Shown here: positions 37,914 to 51,484 of the stretch, piece after piece
Layout of the letters: every line of letters starts with the position of its first letter
How positions within the stretch are numbered: position 1 is the stretch's first letter
Source of the DNA: Erinaceus europaeus
Taxonomy: Eukaryota; Chordata; Mammalia; Eulipotyphla; Erinaceidae
NCBI RefSeq assembly: GCF_950295315.1
Contig: NC_080181.1
Coordinates: 36,857,375-36,921,374 of the forward strand
Direction: 5' to 3'
Length of the DNA: 64,000 nt
The notes under the pieces: model-generated
The model's database searches: none
Told to the model about the DNA's origin: nothing
What the model saw: the letters and a program-made list of their open reading frames with translations, nothing else
Translations under genes and position numbers: made by a program

Positions 37914-40900
37914 CACTGAGTTAATGTCAATGCACTTTTATTTATTTCTTCATTTATTTATTACCTTGCCATGAGAATTTCTTTCCATTGCTAAAAAAAG
38001 TGTCCCATCAAGGGTACCAGGTGGTGCCACACCCAGGTAAGCACTCAGGTGACAGTGCAGGAGGACTGGGCTTCAAGACCCTGGTCCCCAACTGCCGGGG
38101 GAAATCTTTACAAGTGGTGCAGCAGTGCTGCAGGTGTCTCTCTGTGTCTCAAACTCTCTGTGCCTCCCTTCCCTCTCAACTCCTGACTATTTATTCCAAT
38201 AAATAATCAAGAACATAGAAAGTAAAAGAAGAAAAAGAAAAAGAAAAAGAAAGGAAAATGAAATATTCCACTATTTCAACGGGCTACTCAGGACAATGCT
38301 TTCCTTGTTAAGATCCTCACAGCAACCATATTCAGAAAGGCAAAGACGCCATGTATGTTTTAACCCAGTTTATTCATTTATTTATTTATTTATTTATGTA
38401 CTTATTCAATTTTGTTATTGATAAATTAATGCTTTACATTTGACAGCAGACTAGAGCTCTGAAACCAGCGGTCTCAGCTACCCCTATAGATGGTGCTTTG
38501 CCTGTACAAAACCAATCCATTCACGTGTCCATCCATCCATCCATCCATCCATCCATCATCCATCCATCCACCAGTCAACCAAGCTAAGTACAAAAGGAGA
38601 TCTCTCCTTGAATGATGAAGACAATCAGCGCTGCACAGGTAGGTTGCAAAGGGGCCAGTTCGGCTGAATAGGGCAGTGGGGCTGAACCAGGGATTGTGTT
38701 GGCAGGTATGGGTGTGGGTGGGGTGAGCCGGTGACCCTGAGAGCTGGGTTACAAAAGGGAAGGGAGGGGGTGGAAGGGGTTGCAAGCAGCGGTCACTGGA
38801 GAACCATCACGAGTGCTGGAGCTGGTGAGCAGGGCACCCGGAAGAGAGGACAGACAAGAGGAGAGAATCACGGTGCAGAGGAGAGGAGAGGGGAAAGGAT
38901 GGACAGGAGAGGAGAGGACAGGAGAGGAGAGGAGAGGACAGGAGAGGACAGGAGTGGAGGGGACCTGAGAAACCTACCTGGACATAGGCAGCATGCAGAC
39001 ATCCAGGAAGGCAGGCAGGCATGCAGGCAGCTCTGGCCTGAGCTCCCTGGATCCCGGGTACACCTCCTTCTTTCTTCTCTTGGCTGCCAACCCTGAGGTC
39101 CCTCGTCGGTCAGGACTGTCTTCCAATCCTTCCGTCCCTGTGTGCCAGGGCCCTGGCGTCTGGGCGCTGCTGCCTGACCTAGTGGCAGGGCAGGTGGGCT
39201 GCCCAGTGCCAGTGTGGCCAGCACACAATGCCGGGGGCTAGGACATCACAGAGGGTTCCTGCGGTTGCTAGGTAGCGGGGACCCCGCCCATCCAGTTGAC
39301 CAGCAGCCATGAGCCCAAACCTTAACTTGACCTGAGGGGTTGTGGCCAGCCACCAGACCCAGAGCCCCAGGCCAAAACTGGTGGTGGCCAGCCACCAGAG
39401 CCAGAGCCCCAGGCCAAAGCAGGTGCAGGTGGGCTGGGCCAATGGCTATGGGCAGAGTGGGGTGTGTCTGGCCACGGGGCTGGCATCTGACAGCCCAGGG
39501 CTGGGGGCCAAGGGCCGCCAGGCCCCTGTCCGACCATGTTCACTGAACACAGTCCTGCTGACTGACTGACAGTCCCCTCCAGAGATACCCACACCAGGTC
39601 CCTGGGTGCCCAGAGCTGCCCCTGAGGTTTGGTGGGTGCATGCCTGGACACATGCCTCCGTAGTGGAGGCCTCTATTAATCCCATTGCCTACTGACAGCT
39701 GCCCTCCTTCCACTCCTCCTCCTCCTCCTCTCCTCCTCCTCCTCCTCCTCCTGCTCCTCTTCCTCCACCTCCTCCTCAACTTCCTCATCCTCAGAGGGAC
39801 TCACTCTGGGCCCAGACAAGCCAGGGCATCTGCTCTGGCTGCTGCAGCTTCTATCCAGTGGGTGGGTGCAGGTATCTGGTCCTGTCAGTCCCTGATTCCT
39901 GGGACCTTCCATGCCTCCAGCTCCCCCCACTCTTGAGACCAGACACCTCCTCAAGGATGCCCTCTTTCCCCTTGCCCCCTGTCCCCCAGCTCCCCAACTA
40001 ACATCTACTGTGTGCCACCCTGCGCTACTTTCCTGCCACCCTGCTGCTGCCCTTCAGCCCTGGGGGACCTGGGCCAGCCCAGCTGCCATCTCACCATCCA
40101 GCAGGGGGACCTGCCCTAACCCCCTGCCACCACACCCACACACAGCCCTGAAAACCCTCAGGGGCTCCCCTGCCTGCAGTCTGCCTCTCAACCAGTCTCC
40201 TTCTGCCCCCTTGCCGCCATACAGCCTCTGCCATGGCCCCCCACACACACCTAGGCATGAGCAGCCCACACATGCAACACTCTCCCATCTCCCTGCCACT
40301 CCATTTGCTCTAAGGCTGTCAAGAGTCTTTTTTTCTGACTGTAGGGGAGTTGAGACTGTCCAATGTCCTGGGGAGCAAGAACTGCAAACAATCCATCTAC
40401 AATGTAACATTTGGGTCTCAGGCTGTCCAATCCCTAGTGCACTGTGCAGGCCTATGAGTGGCAAAAACACCCCATTCTGAGCACGACATCTGGCTGGGCT
40501 AGTGGCTCTTTCTGTGGACTAGGACACAGACAGACAGAGTTTTCAGGTTCAAAACCTATACTTCCCAGAAGATGTTCATTCAGTTCGGTTAAAAAAAAAA
40601 AAAAAAAAAGGCTTTTTATTTTTTCCCCCCTGCTTGGGTAACCAGTCTGCTGCCTGTTTCTCAGTGAAAAAAAGGAAAAATCTTTTTTGGAGGGAAAAGG
40701 ACCAAAATGCAGGCAGGTGGACTCCGTGGAGGGTGGATGGGAAGTTGCTCCTGCGCTGGCACTAGAGCCCCAGCTGCTGTTCCAGGCACTCTCTGATACC
40801 AGAGATCTCCGTGTGTCGTGTCATGACACTGTCTCCAGGAGTGATCCTCAGGAAAATGAGGATCCAAAACTCGGCAGGTCATATCGCCTTACGAAGTAAA

Positions 40901-41320
40901 TCCAGGGAAGTTTGGCGGTGTGTCAGAGGTTTAAGGGCTTGTGGCACTCGCGAAAAGTGGGGACAGGTGGAAGGATCTGGGGTCTGGCCCCCAGACCCCC
41001 ACCTGCAGGGAAGTCGCTTTAAGGGGGTGAAGCAGGTGTTTAGCGGCTCTATCTTTCTCCCCCCACTCTGTATTTCCCCTCCTCTCTCCTTTTCTCTCTG
41101 TCAGATGCAAGGTAAGTAACAACAACACAACAACAACAACAATAACCACCACCACAGTGACCAAGCAACAAGGGCAGAGAAAGGGGAAAATATGCAGTGC
41201 AGGAGCTGTGGATTATTCGTGCCGCAGGCACTGAGCTGTGGCAATAAGCCCTTGAGGCAATCAATAAATAAATGAATTAGTAATACAGATAGCAGGCATG
41301 TATATGTCCCTGTGTGTTTC
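37914..41320 (+). repeat. Macrosatellite unit U4 (3407 bp)
   Basis: Complete unit: SINE-a about 38016-38260, TCC tract about 39703-39790, CTCF-like word 40098, A-run about 40591-40609, SINE-b about 40981-41274. The CAA tract is interrupted (CAACACAAC near 41122). The G-rich patch near 38703 has only three long G-runs. Confidence 0.95.
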
Positions 41321-44300
41321 CACTGAGTTAATGTCAATGCACTTTTATTTATTTCTTCATTTATTTATTACCTTGCCACGAGAATTTCTTTCCATTGCTA
41401 AAAAAAAGTGTCCCATCAAGGGTACCAGGTGGTGCCACACCCAGGTAAGCACTCAGGTGACAGTGCAGGAGGACTGGGCTTCAAGACCCTGGTCCCCAAC
41501 TGCCGGGGGAAATCTTTACAAGTGGTGCAGCAGTGCTGCAGGTGTCTCTCTGTGTCTCAAACTCTCTGTGCCTCCCTTCCCTCTCAACTCCTGACTATTT
41601 ATTCCAATAAATAATCAAGAACATAGAAAGTAAAAGAAGAAAAAGAAAAAGAAAGGAAAATGAAATATTCCACTATTTCAAGGGGCTTCTCAGGACAATG
41701 CTTTCCTTGTTAAGATCCTCACAGCAACCATATTCAGAAAGGCAAAGACGCCATGTATGTTTTAACCCAGTTTATTCATTTATTTATTTATTTATTTATT
41801 TATGTACTTATTCAATTTTGTTATTGATAAATTAATGCTTTACATTTGACAGCAGACTAGAGCTCTGAAACCAGCGGTCTCAGCTACCCCTATAGATGGT
41901 GCTTTGCCTGTACAAAACCAATCCATTGACGTGTCCATCCATCCATCCATCCATCCATCCATCATCCATCCATCCACCAGTCAACCAAGCTAAGTACAAA
42001 AGGAGATCTCTCCTTGAATGATGAAGACAATCAGCGCTGCACAGGTAGGTTGCAAAGGGGCCAGTTCGGCTGAATAGGGCAGTGGGGCTGAACCAGGGAA
42101 TGTGTTGGCGTGTGTGGGTGTGGGTGGGGTGAGCCGGTGACCCTGTGAGCTGGGTCACATCAGGGAAGGCAGGGGATGGAAGGGATTGGAAGCAGCGGTC
42201 ACTGGAGAACCATCACGAGTGCTGGAGCTGGTGAGCAGGGCACCCGGAAGAGAGGACAGACAAGAGGAGAGAAGCAAGGTGCAGAGGAGAGGAGAGGTGA
42301 AAGCATGGACAGGAGAGGAGAGGACAGGAGAGGAGAGGACAGGAGAGGACAGGAGTGGAGGGGACCTGAGAAACCTACCTGGACATAGGCAGCATACAGA
42401 CACCCAGGAAGGCAGGCAGGCATGCAGGCAGCTCTGGCCTGGGCTCCCTGGATCCCGGGTACACCTCCTTCTTTCTTCTCTTGGCTGCCAGCCCTGAGGT
42501 CCCTCGTCGGTCGGCACTGTCTTCCTATCCTTCCGTCCCTGTGTGCCAGGGCCCTGGCGTCTGGGCGCTGCTGCCTGACCTAGTGGCAGGGCAGGTGGGC
42601 TGCCCAGTGCCAGTGTGGCCAGCACACAATGCCGGGGGCTAGGACATCACAGAGGGCTCCTGAGGTTGCTAGGGAGCGGGGACCCCGCCCATCCAGTTGA
42701 CCAGCAGCCATAAGCCCGAACCTTAACTTGACCTGAGGGGTGATGGCCAGCCTCCAGACCCAGAGCCCCAGGCCAAAACTGGTGGTGGCCAGCCACCAGA
42801 GCCAGAGCCCCAGGCCAAAGCAGGTGCAGGTGGGCCGGGCCAAGGGGCTATGGGCAGAGTGGGGTGTGTCTGGCCACGTGGCTGGCATCTGACAGCCCAT
42901 GGCTGGGGGCCAAGGGCCGCCAGGCCCCTGTCCCACCATGTGCACTGAACACAGTCCTGCTGACTGACTGACAGTCCCCCTCCTGAGATACCCACACCAG
43001 GACCCTGGGTGCCCAGAGGTGCCCCTGAGGTTTGGTGGGTGCCTGCCTGGAAACATGCCTCCGTAGTGGAGGCCTCTATTAATCCCATTGCCTACTGACA
43101 GCTGCCCTCCTTCTCCTCCTCCTCCTCCTCCTCCTCCTCCTCTTCCTCCACCTCCTCCTCAACTTCCTCATCCTCAGAGGGACTCACTCTGGGCCCAGAC
43201 AAGCCAGGGCACCTGCTCTGGCTGCTGCAGCTTCTATCCAGTGGGTGGGTGCAGGTATCTGGTCCTGTCAGTCCCTGATTCCTGGGACCTTCCATGCCTC
43301 CAGCTCCCCCCACTCTCGAGACCAGACACCTCCTCAAGGATGCCCTCTTTCCCCTTGCCCCCTGTCCCCCAGATCCCCAACTAACATCTACTGTGTGCCT
43401 CCCTGCGCTACTTTCCTGCCACCCTGCTGCTGCCCTTCAGCCCTGGGGGACCTGGGCCAGCCCAGCTGCCATCTCACCATCCAGCAGGGGGACCTGCCCT
43501 AACCCCCTGCCACCACACCCACACACAGCCCTGAAAACCCTCAGGGGCTCCCCTGCCTGCAGTCTGCCTCTCAACCAGTCTCCTTCTGCCCCCTTGCCGC
43601 CTTACAGCCTCTGCCATGGCCCCCCCCACACACCTGGGCATGAGCAGCCCACACATGCAACACTCTCCCATCTCCCTGCCACTCCATTTGCTCTAAGGTT
43701 GTCAAGAGTCTTTTTTTCTGGCTGTAGGGGAGTTGAGACTGTTCAATGTCCTGGGGAGCAAGAACTGCAAACAATCCATCTACAATGTAACATTTGGGTC
43801 TCAGGCTGTCCAATCCCTAGTGCACTGTGCAGGCCTATGAGTGGCAAAAACACCCCATTCTGAGCATGACATCTGGCTGGGCTAGTGGCTCTTTCTGTGG
43901 ACTAGGACACAGACAGACAGACAGACAGACAGAGTTTTCAGGTTCAAAACCTATACTTCCCAGAAGATGTTCATTCAGTTCGGTTAAAAAAAAAAATAAA
44001 AAAGGCTTTTTATTTTTTTTCCCCCTGCTTGGGTAACCAGTCTGCTGCCTGTTTCTCAGTGAAAAAAGGGAAAAATCTTTTTTGGAGGGAAAAGGACCAA
44101 AATGCAGGCAGGTGGACTCCGTGGAGGGTGGATGGGAAGTTGCTCCTGCGCTGGCACTAGAGCCCCAGCTGCTGTTCCAGGCGCTCTCTGATACCAGAGA
44201 TCTCCGTGTGTCGTGTCATGACACTGTCTCCAGGAGTGATCCTCAGTAAAATGAGGATCCAAAACTCGGCAGGTCATATCGCCTTACAAAGTAAATCCAG

Positions 44301-44713
44301 GGATGTTTGGCGGTGTGTCAGAGGGTTAAGGGCTTGTGGCGCTCGCGAAAAGTGGGGACAGGTGGAAGGATCTGGGGTCTGGCCCCTAGACCCCCAACTG
44401 CAGGGAAGTCGCTTTAAGGGGGTGAAGCAGGTGTTTAGGGGCTATATCTTTCTCCCCCCTCTCTGTGTTTCCCCTCCTCTCTCCTTTTCTCTCTGTCAGA
44501 TGCAAGGTCAGTAACAACAACAACAACAACAACAATAACCACCACCACAGTGACCAAGCAACAAGGGCAGCGAAAGGGGAAAATATGGAGTGCAGGAGCT
44601 GTGGATTATTCGTGGCGCAGGCACTGAGCTGTGGCAATAAGCCCTTGAGGCAATCAATAAATAAATGAATTAGTAATACAGGTAGCAGATATGTATATGT
44701 CCCTGTGTGTTTC
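41321..44713 (+). repeat. Macrosatellite unit U5 (3393 bp), near-twin of U1
   Basis: Complete unit: SINE-a about 41424-41662, TCC tract about 43106-43175, CTCF-like word 43481, GACA tract about 43909-43933, SINE-b about 44376-44668. By eye it differs from U1 at only some ten to twenty places, and several of these differences make U1 like U3 and U5 like U4 (near 43392 and 43533). Confidence 0.95.
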
Positions 44714-47700
44714 CACTGAGTTAATGTCAATGCACTTTTATTTATTTCTTCATTTATTTATTACCTTGCCACGAGAATTTCTTTCCATTGCTAAAAAAAA
44801 GTGTCCCATCAAGGGTACCAGGTGGTGCCACACCCAGGTAAGCACTCAGGTGACAGTGCAGGAGGACTGGGCTTCAAGACCCTGGTCCCCAACTGCCGGG
44901 GGAAATCTTTACAAGTGGTGCAGAAGTGCTGCAGGTGTCTCTCTGTGTCTCAAACTCTCTGTGCCTCCCTTCCCTCTCAACTCCTGACTATTTATTCCAA
45001 TAAATAATCAAGAACATAGAAAGTAAAAGAAGAAAAAGAAAAAGAAAAAGAAAGGAAAATGAAATATTCCACTATTTCAACGGGCTACTCAGGACAATGC
45101 TTTCCTTGTTAAGATCCTCACAGCAACCATATTCAGAAAGGCAAAGACGCCATGTATGTTTTAACCCAGTTTTTATATTTATTTATTTATTTATGTACTT
45201 ATTCAATTTTGTTACTGATAAATTAATGCTTTACATTTGACAGCAGACTAGAGCTCTGAAACCAGCGGTCTCAGCTACCCCTATAGATGGTGCTTTGCCT
45301 GTACAAAACCAATCCATTGACGTGTCCATCCATCCATCCATCCATCCATCATCCATCCATCCACCAGTCAACCAAGCTAAGTAAAAAAGGAGATCTCTCC
45401 TTGAATGATGAAGACAATCAGCGCTGCACAGGTAGGTTGCAAAGGGGCCAGTTCGGCTGAATAGGGCAGTGGGGCTGAACCAGGGATTGTGTTGGCGGGT
45501 GTGGGTGTGGGTGGGGTGAGCCGGTGACCCTGTGAGCTGGGTCACATCAGGGAAGGGAGGGGGTGGAAGGGGTTGCAAGCAGCGGTCACTGGAGAACCAT
45601 CACGAGTGCTGGAGCTGGTGAGCAGGGCACCCGGAAGAGAGGACAGACAAGAGGAGAGAAGCAAGGTACAGAGGAGAGGAGAGGGGAAAGGATGGACAGG
45701 AGAGGAGAGGACAGGAGAGGAGAGGAGAGGACAGGAGAGGACAGGAGTGGAGGGGACCTGAGAAACCTACCTGGACATAGGCAGCATACAGACATCCACG
45801 AAGGCAGGCAGGCATGCAGGCAGCTCTGGCCTGGGCTCCCTGGATCTTAGGTACACCTCCTTCTTTCTTCTCTTGGCTGCCAGCCCTGAGGTCCCTCGTC
45901 GGTCAGCACTGTCTTCCTATCCTTCCGTCCCTGTGTGCCAGGGCCCTGGCGTCTGGGCGCTGCTGCCTGACCTAGTGGCAGGGCAGGTGGGCTGCCCAGT
46001 GCCAGTGTGGCCAGCACACAAGGCCGGGGGCTAGGACATCACAGAGGGGTCCAGCGGTTGCTAGGTAGCAGGGACACCGACCATCCAGTTGACCAGCAGC
46101 CATGACCCCGAACCTTAACTTGACCTGAGGGGTGGTGGCCAGCCACCAGACCCAGAGCCCCAGGCCAAAACTGGTGGTGGCCAGCCACCAGAGCCAGAGC
46201 CCCAGGCCAAAGCAGGTGCAGGTGGGCCAGGCCAAGGGGCTATGGGCAGAGTGGGGTGTGTCTGGCCACGGGGCTGGCATCTGACAGCCCAGGGCTGGGG
46301 GCTAAGGGCCACCAGGCCCCTGTCCCACCATGTGCACTGACACACAGTCCTGCTGACTGACTGACAGTCCCCCCCACAGAGATACCCACACCAGGTCCCT
46401 GGGTGCCCTGAGCTGCCCCTGAGGTTTGGTGGGTGCCTGCCTGGACACATGCCTCCGTAGTGGAGGCCTCTATTAATCCCATTGCCTACTGTCAGCTGCC
46501 CTCCTTCCCCTCCTCCTCCTCCTACTCCTCCTCCTCCTCCTCCTCCTCTTCTTCCACCTCCTCCTCAACTTCCTCATCCTCAGAGGGACTCACTCTGGGC
46601 GCAGGCAAGCCAGGGCATCTGCTCTGGCTGCTGCAGCTTCTATCCAGTGGGTGGGTGCAGGTATCTGGTCCTGTCTGTCCCTGGTTCCTGGGACCTTCCA
46701 TGCCTCCAGCTCCCCCCACTCTCTAGACCAGACACCTCCTCAAGAATGCCCTCTTTCCCCTTGCCCCCTGTCCCCCAGATCCCCAACTAACATCTACTGT
46801 GTGCCTCCCTGCGCTACTTTCCTGCCACCCTGTTGCTGCCCTTCAGCCCTGGGGGACCTGGGCCAGCCCAGCTGCCATCTCAACATCCAGCAGGGGGACC
46901 TGCCCTAACCCCCTGCCACCACACCCACACACAGCCCTGCAAACCCTCAGGGGCTCCCCTGCCTGCAGTCTGCCTCTCAACCAGTCTCCTTCTGCCCCCT
47001 TGCCCCCTTACAGCCTCTGCCAAGGCCCCCCACAGTCACCTGGCCATGAGCAGCCCACACATGCAACACTCTCCCATCTCCCTGCCACTCCATTTGCTCT
47101 AAGGCTGTCAAGAGTCTTTTTTTCTGGCTGTAGGGGAGTTGAGACTGTCCAATGTCCTGGGGAGCAAGAACTGCAAACAATCCATCTACAATGTAACATT
47201 TGGGTCTCAGGCTGTCCAATCGCTAGTGCACTGTGCAGGCCTATGAGTGGCAAAAACACCCCATTCTGAGCCCGACATCTGGCTGGGCTCTTTCTGTGGA
47301 CTAGGACACAGACAGACAGAGTTTTCAGGTTCAAAACCTATACTTCCCAGATGTTCATTCAGTTCGGTTAAAAAAAAAAAAAAAAAAAGGCTTTTTATTT
47401 TTTTTCCCCCTGCTTGGGTAACCAGTCTGCTGCCTGTTTCTCAGTGAAAAAAGGGAAAAATCTTTTTTGGAGGGAAAAGGACCAAAATGCAGGCAGGTGG
47501 ACTCCGTGGAGGGTGGATGGGAAGTTGCTCTTGCCCTGGCACTAGAGCCCCAGCTGCTGTTCCAGGCGCTCTCTGATACCAGAGATCTCCGTGTGTCGTG
47601 TCATGACACTGTCTCCAGGAGTGACCCTCAGGAAAATGAGGATCCAAAACTCGGCAGGTCATAACGCCTTACAAAGTAAATCCAGGGATGTTTGGCGGTG

Positions 47701-48092
47701 TGTCAGAGGGTTAAGGGCTTGTGGCGTTCGTGAAAAGTGGGGACAGGTGGAAGGATCTGGGGTCTGGCCCCCAGACCCCCACCTGCAGGGAAGTCGCTTT
47801 AAGGGGGTGAAGCAGGTGTTTAGGGGCTCTATCTTTCTTCCCCAACTCTGTATTTCCCCTTCTCTCTCCTTTACTCTCTGTCAGATGCAAGGTCAGTAAC
47901 AACAACAACAACAATAACCACCACCACAGTGACTAAGCAACAAGGGCAGCGAAAGGGGAACATATGGAGTGCAGGAGCTGTGGATTATTCGTGGCGCAGA
48001 CACTGAGCTGTGGCAATAAGCCCTTGAGGCAATCAATAAATAAATGAATTAGTAATACAGGTAGCAGACATGTATATGTCCCTGTGTGTTTC
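44714..48092 (+). repeat. Macrosatellite unit U6 (3379 bp)
   Basis: Complete unit: SINE-a about 44817-45060, TCC tract about 46499-46578, CTCF-like word 46887, SINE-b about 47761-48048. Small deletions remove GCTAGTG near 47288 and GAAG near 47350 relative to other units. Confidence 0.95.
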
Positions 48093-51000
48093 CACTGAGT
48101 TAATGTCAATGCAGTTTTATTTATTTCTTCATTTATTTATTACCTTGCCACGAGAATTTCTTTCCATTGCTAAAAAAAAGTGTCCCATCAAGGGTACCAG
48201 GTGGTGCCACACCCAGGTAAGCACTCAGGTGACAGTGCAGGAGGACTGGGCTTCAAGACCCTGGTCCCCAACTGCCGGGGGAAATCTTTACAAGTGGTGC
48301 AGAAGTGCTGCAGGTGTCTCTCTGTGTCTCAAACTCAATGTGCCTCCCTTCCCTCTCAACTCCTGACTATTTATTCCAATAAGTAATCAAGAACATAGAA
48401 AGTAAAAGAAGAAAAAGAAAAAGAAAAAGAAAGGAAAATGAAATATTCCACTATTTCAAGGGGCTACTCAGGACAATGCTTTCCTTGTTAAGATCCTCAC
48501 AGCAACCATATTCATAAAGACAAAGACGCCATGTATGTTTTAACCTAGTTTTTATATTTATTTATTTATTTATGTACTTATTCAATTTTGTCATTGATAA
48601 ATTAATGCTTTACATTTGACAGCAGACTAGAGCTCTGAAACCAGCGGTCTCAGCTACCCCTATAGATGGTGCTTTGCCTGTACAAAACCAATCCATTGAC
48701 GTGTCCATCCATCCATCCATCCATCCATCATCCATCCATCCACCAGTCAACCAAGCTAAGTACAAAAGGAGATCTCTCCTTGAATGATGAAGACAATCAG
48801 CGCTGCACAGGTAGGTTGCAAAGGGGCCAGTTCGGCTGAATAGGGCAGTGGGGCTGAACCAGGAATTGTGTTGGCGGGTATGGGTGTGGGTGGGGTGAGC
48901 CGGTGACCCTGAGAGCTGGGTTACATCAGGGAAGGGAGGGGGTGGAAGGGGTTGCAAGCAGCGGTCACTGGAGAACCATCACGAGTGCTGGAGCTGGTGA
49001 GCAGGGCACCCGGAATAGAGGACAGACAAGAGGAGTGAATCACGGTGCAGAGGAGAGGAGAGGGGAAAGGATGGACAGGAGAGGAGAGGACAGTAGAGGA
49101 GAGGACAGGAGTGGAGGGGACCTGAGAAACCTACCTGGACATAGGCAGCATACAGACATCCAGGAAGGGAGGCAGGCATGCAGGCAGCTCTGGCCTGGGC
49201 TCCCTGGATCCCGGGTACACCTCCTTCTTTCTTCTCTTGGCTGCCAACCCTGAGGTCCCTCGTCGGTCAGCACTGTCTTCCTATCCTTCCGTCCCTGTGT
49301 GCCAGGGCCCTGGCGTCTGGGCGCTGCTGCCTGACCTAGTGGCAGGGCAGGTGGGCTGCCCAGTGGCCAGCACACAATGCCGGGGGCTAGGACATCACAG
49401 AGGGCTCCTGCGGTTGCTAGGTAGTGGGGACCCCGCCCATCCATTGACCAGCAGCCATGACGCAGAACCTTAACTTGACCTGAGGGGTGGTGGCCAGCCA
49501 CCAGACCCAGAGCCCCAGGCCAAAACTGGTGGTGGCCAGCCACCAGAGCCAGAGCCCCAGGCCAAAGCAGGTGCAGGTGGGAGGGGCCAACGGGCTATGG
49601 GCAGAGTGGGGTGTGTCTGGCCACGGGGCTGGCATCTGACAGCCCAGGGCTGGGGGCCAAGGGCCGCCAGGCCCCTGTCCCACCATGTGCACTGAACACA
49701 GTCCTACTGACTGACTGACAGTCCCCGCCCCAGAGATACCCACACCAGGTCCCTGGGTGCCCTGAGCTGCCCCTGAGGTTGGGTGGGTGCGGGCCTGGAC
49801 ACATGACTCCATAGTGGAGGCCTCTATTAATCCCATTGCCTACTGATAGCTGCCCTCCTTCCCCTCCTCCTCCTCCTCCTCCTCCTCCTCCTCCTCCTCC
49901 TCCTCCTCCTCCTCCTTCTCTTCCTCCACCTCCTCCTCAACTTCCTCATCCTCAGAGGGACTCACTCTGGGCCCAGGCAAGCCAGGGCATCTGCTCTGGC
50001 TGCTGCAGCTTCTATCCAGTGGGTGGGTGCAGGTATCTGGTCCTGTCAGTCCCTGATTCCTGGGACCTTCCATGCCTCCAGCTCCCCCCACTCTCGAGAC
50101 CAGACACCTCCTCAAGGATGCCCTCTTTCCCCTTGCCCCCTGTCCCCCAGATCCCCAACTAACATCTACTGTGTACCTCCCTGCACTAATTTCCTGCCAC
50201 CCTGCTGCTGCCCTTCAGCCCTGGGGGACCTGGGCCAGCCCAGCTGCCATCTCACCATCCAGCAGGGGGACCTGCCCTAACCCCCTGCCACCACACCCAC
50301 ACACAGCACTGCAAACCCTCAAGGGCTCCCCTGCCTGCAGTCTGCCTCTCAACCAGTCTCCTTCTGCCCCCTTGCCCCCTTACAGCCTCTGCCATGGCCC
50401 CCCACACACTCCTGGGCATGAGCAGCCCACACATGCAACACTCTCCCATCTCCCTGCCACTCCATTTGCTCTAAGGCTGTCAAGAGTCTTTTTTTCTGGC
50501 TGTAGGGGAGTTGAGACTGTCCAATGTCCTGGGGAGCAAGAACTGCAAACAATCCATCTACAATGTAACATTTGGGTCTCAGGCTGTCCAATCCCTAGTG
50601 CACTGTGCAGGCCTATGAGTGGCAGAAACACCCCATTCTGAGCACTACATCTGGCTGGGCTAGTGGCTCTTTCTGTGGGCTAGGACACAGATAGACAGAC
50701 AGACAGACAGAGTTTTCAGGTTCAAAACCTGTATTTCCCAGAAGATGGTCATTCAGTACGGTTAAAAAAAAAAAGGCTTTTTATTTTTTTTCCCCCACCT
50801 TGGGTAACCAATCTGCTGCCTGTTTCTCAGTTTAAAAAAGGGAAAAATCTTTTTTGGAGGGAAAAGGACCAAAATGCAGGCAGGTGGAATCCGTGGAGGG
50901 TGGATGGGAAGTTGCTCCTGCCCTGGCACTAGAGCCCCAGCTGCTGTTCCAGGTGCTCTCTGATACCAGAGATCTCCATGTGTCGTGTCATGACACTGTC

Positions 51001-51484
51001 TGCAGGAGTGATCCTCAGGAAAATGAGGATCCAATACTCGGCAGGTCATATCGCCTTATAAAGTAAATCCAGGGATGTTTGGCGGTGTGTCAGAGGGTTA
51101 AGGGATTGTGGCGCTCGCGAAAAGTGGGGACAGGTGGAAGGATCTGGGGTCTGGCCCCCAGACCCCCACCTGCAGGGAAGTCGCTTTAAGGGGGTGAAGC
51201 AGGTGTTTAGGGCCTCTATCTTTCTCCCCCCACTCTGTATTTCCCCTCCTCTCTCCTTTTCTCTCTGTCAGATGCAAGGTCAGTAACAACAACAACAACA
51301 ACAACAATAACCACCACCACAGTGACCAAGCAACAAGGGCAGCGAAAGGGGAACATATGGAGTCAGGAGCTGTGGATTATTCGTGGCACAGGCACTGAGC
51401 TGTGGCAATAAGCCCTTGAGGCAGTCAATAAATAAATGAATTAGTAATACAGGTAGCACACATGTATATGTCCCTGTGTGTTTC
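48093..51484 (+). repeat. Macrosatellite unit U7 (3392 bp)
   Basis: Complete unit: SINE-a about 48196-48440, contracted purine tract about 49005-49115, TCC tract about 49853-49945 (longest of all units), CTCF-like word 50259, SINE-b about 51147-51438. CCAGTGTGG is shortened near 49365. Confidence 0.95.
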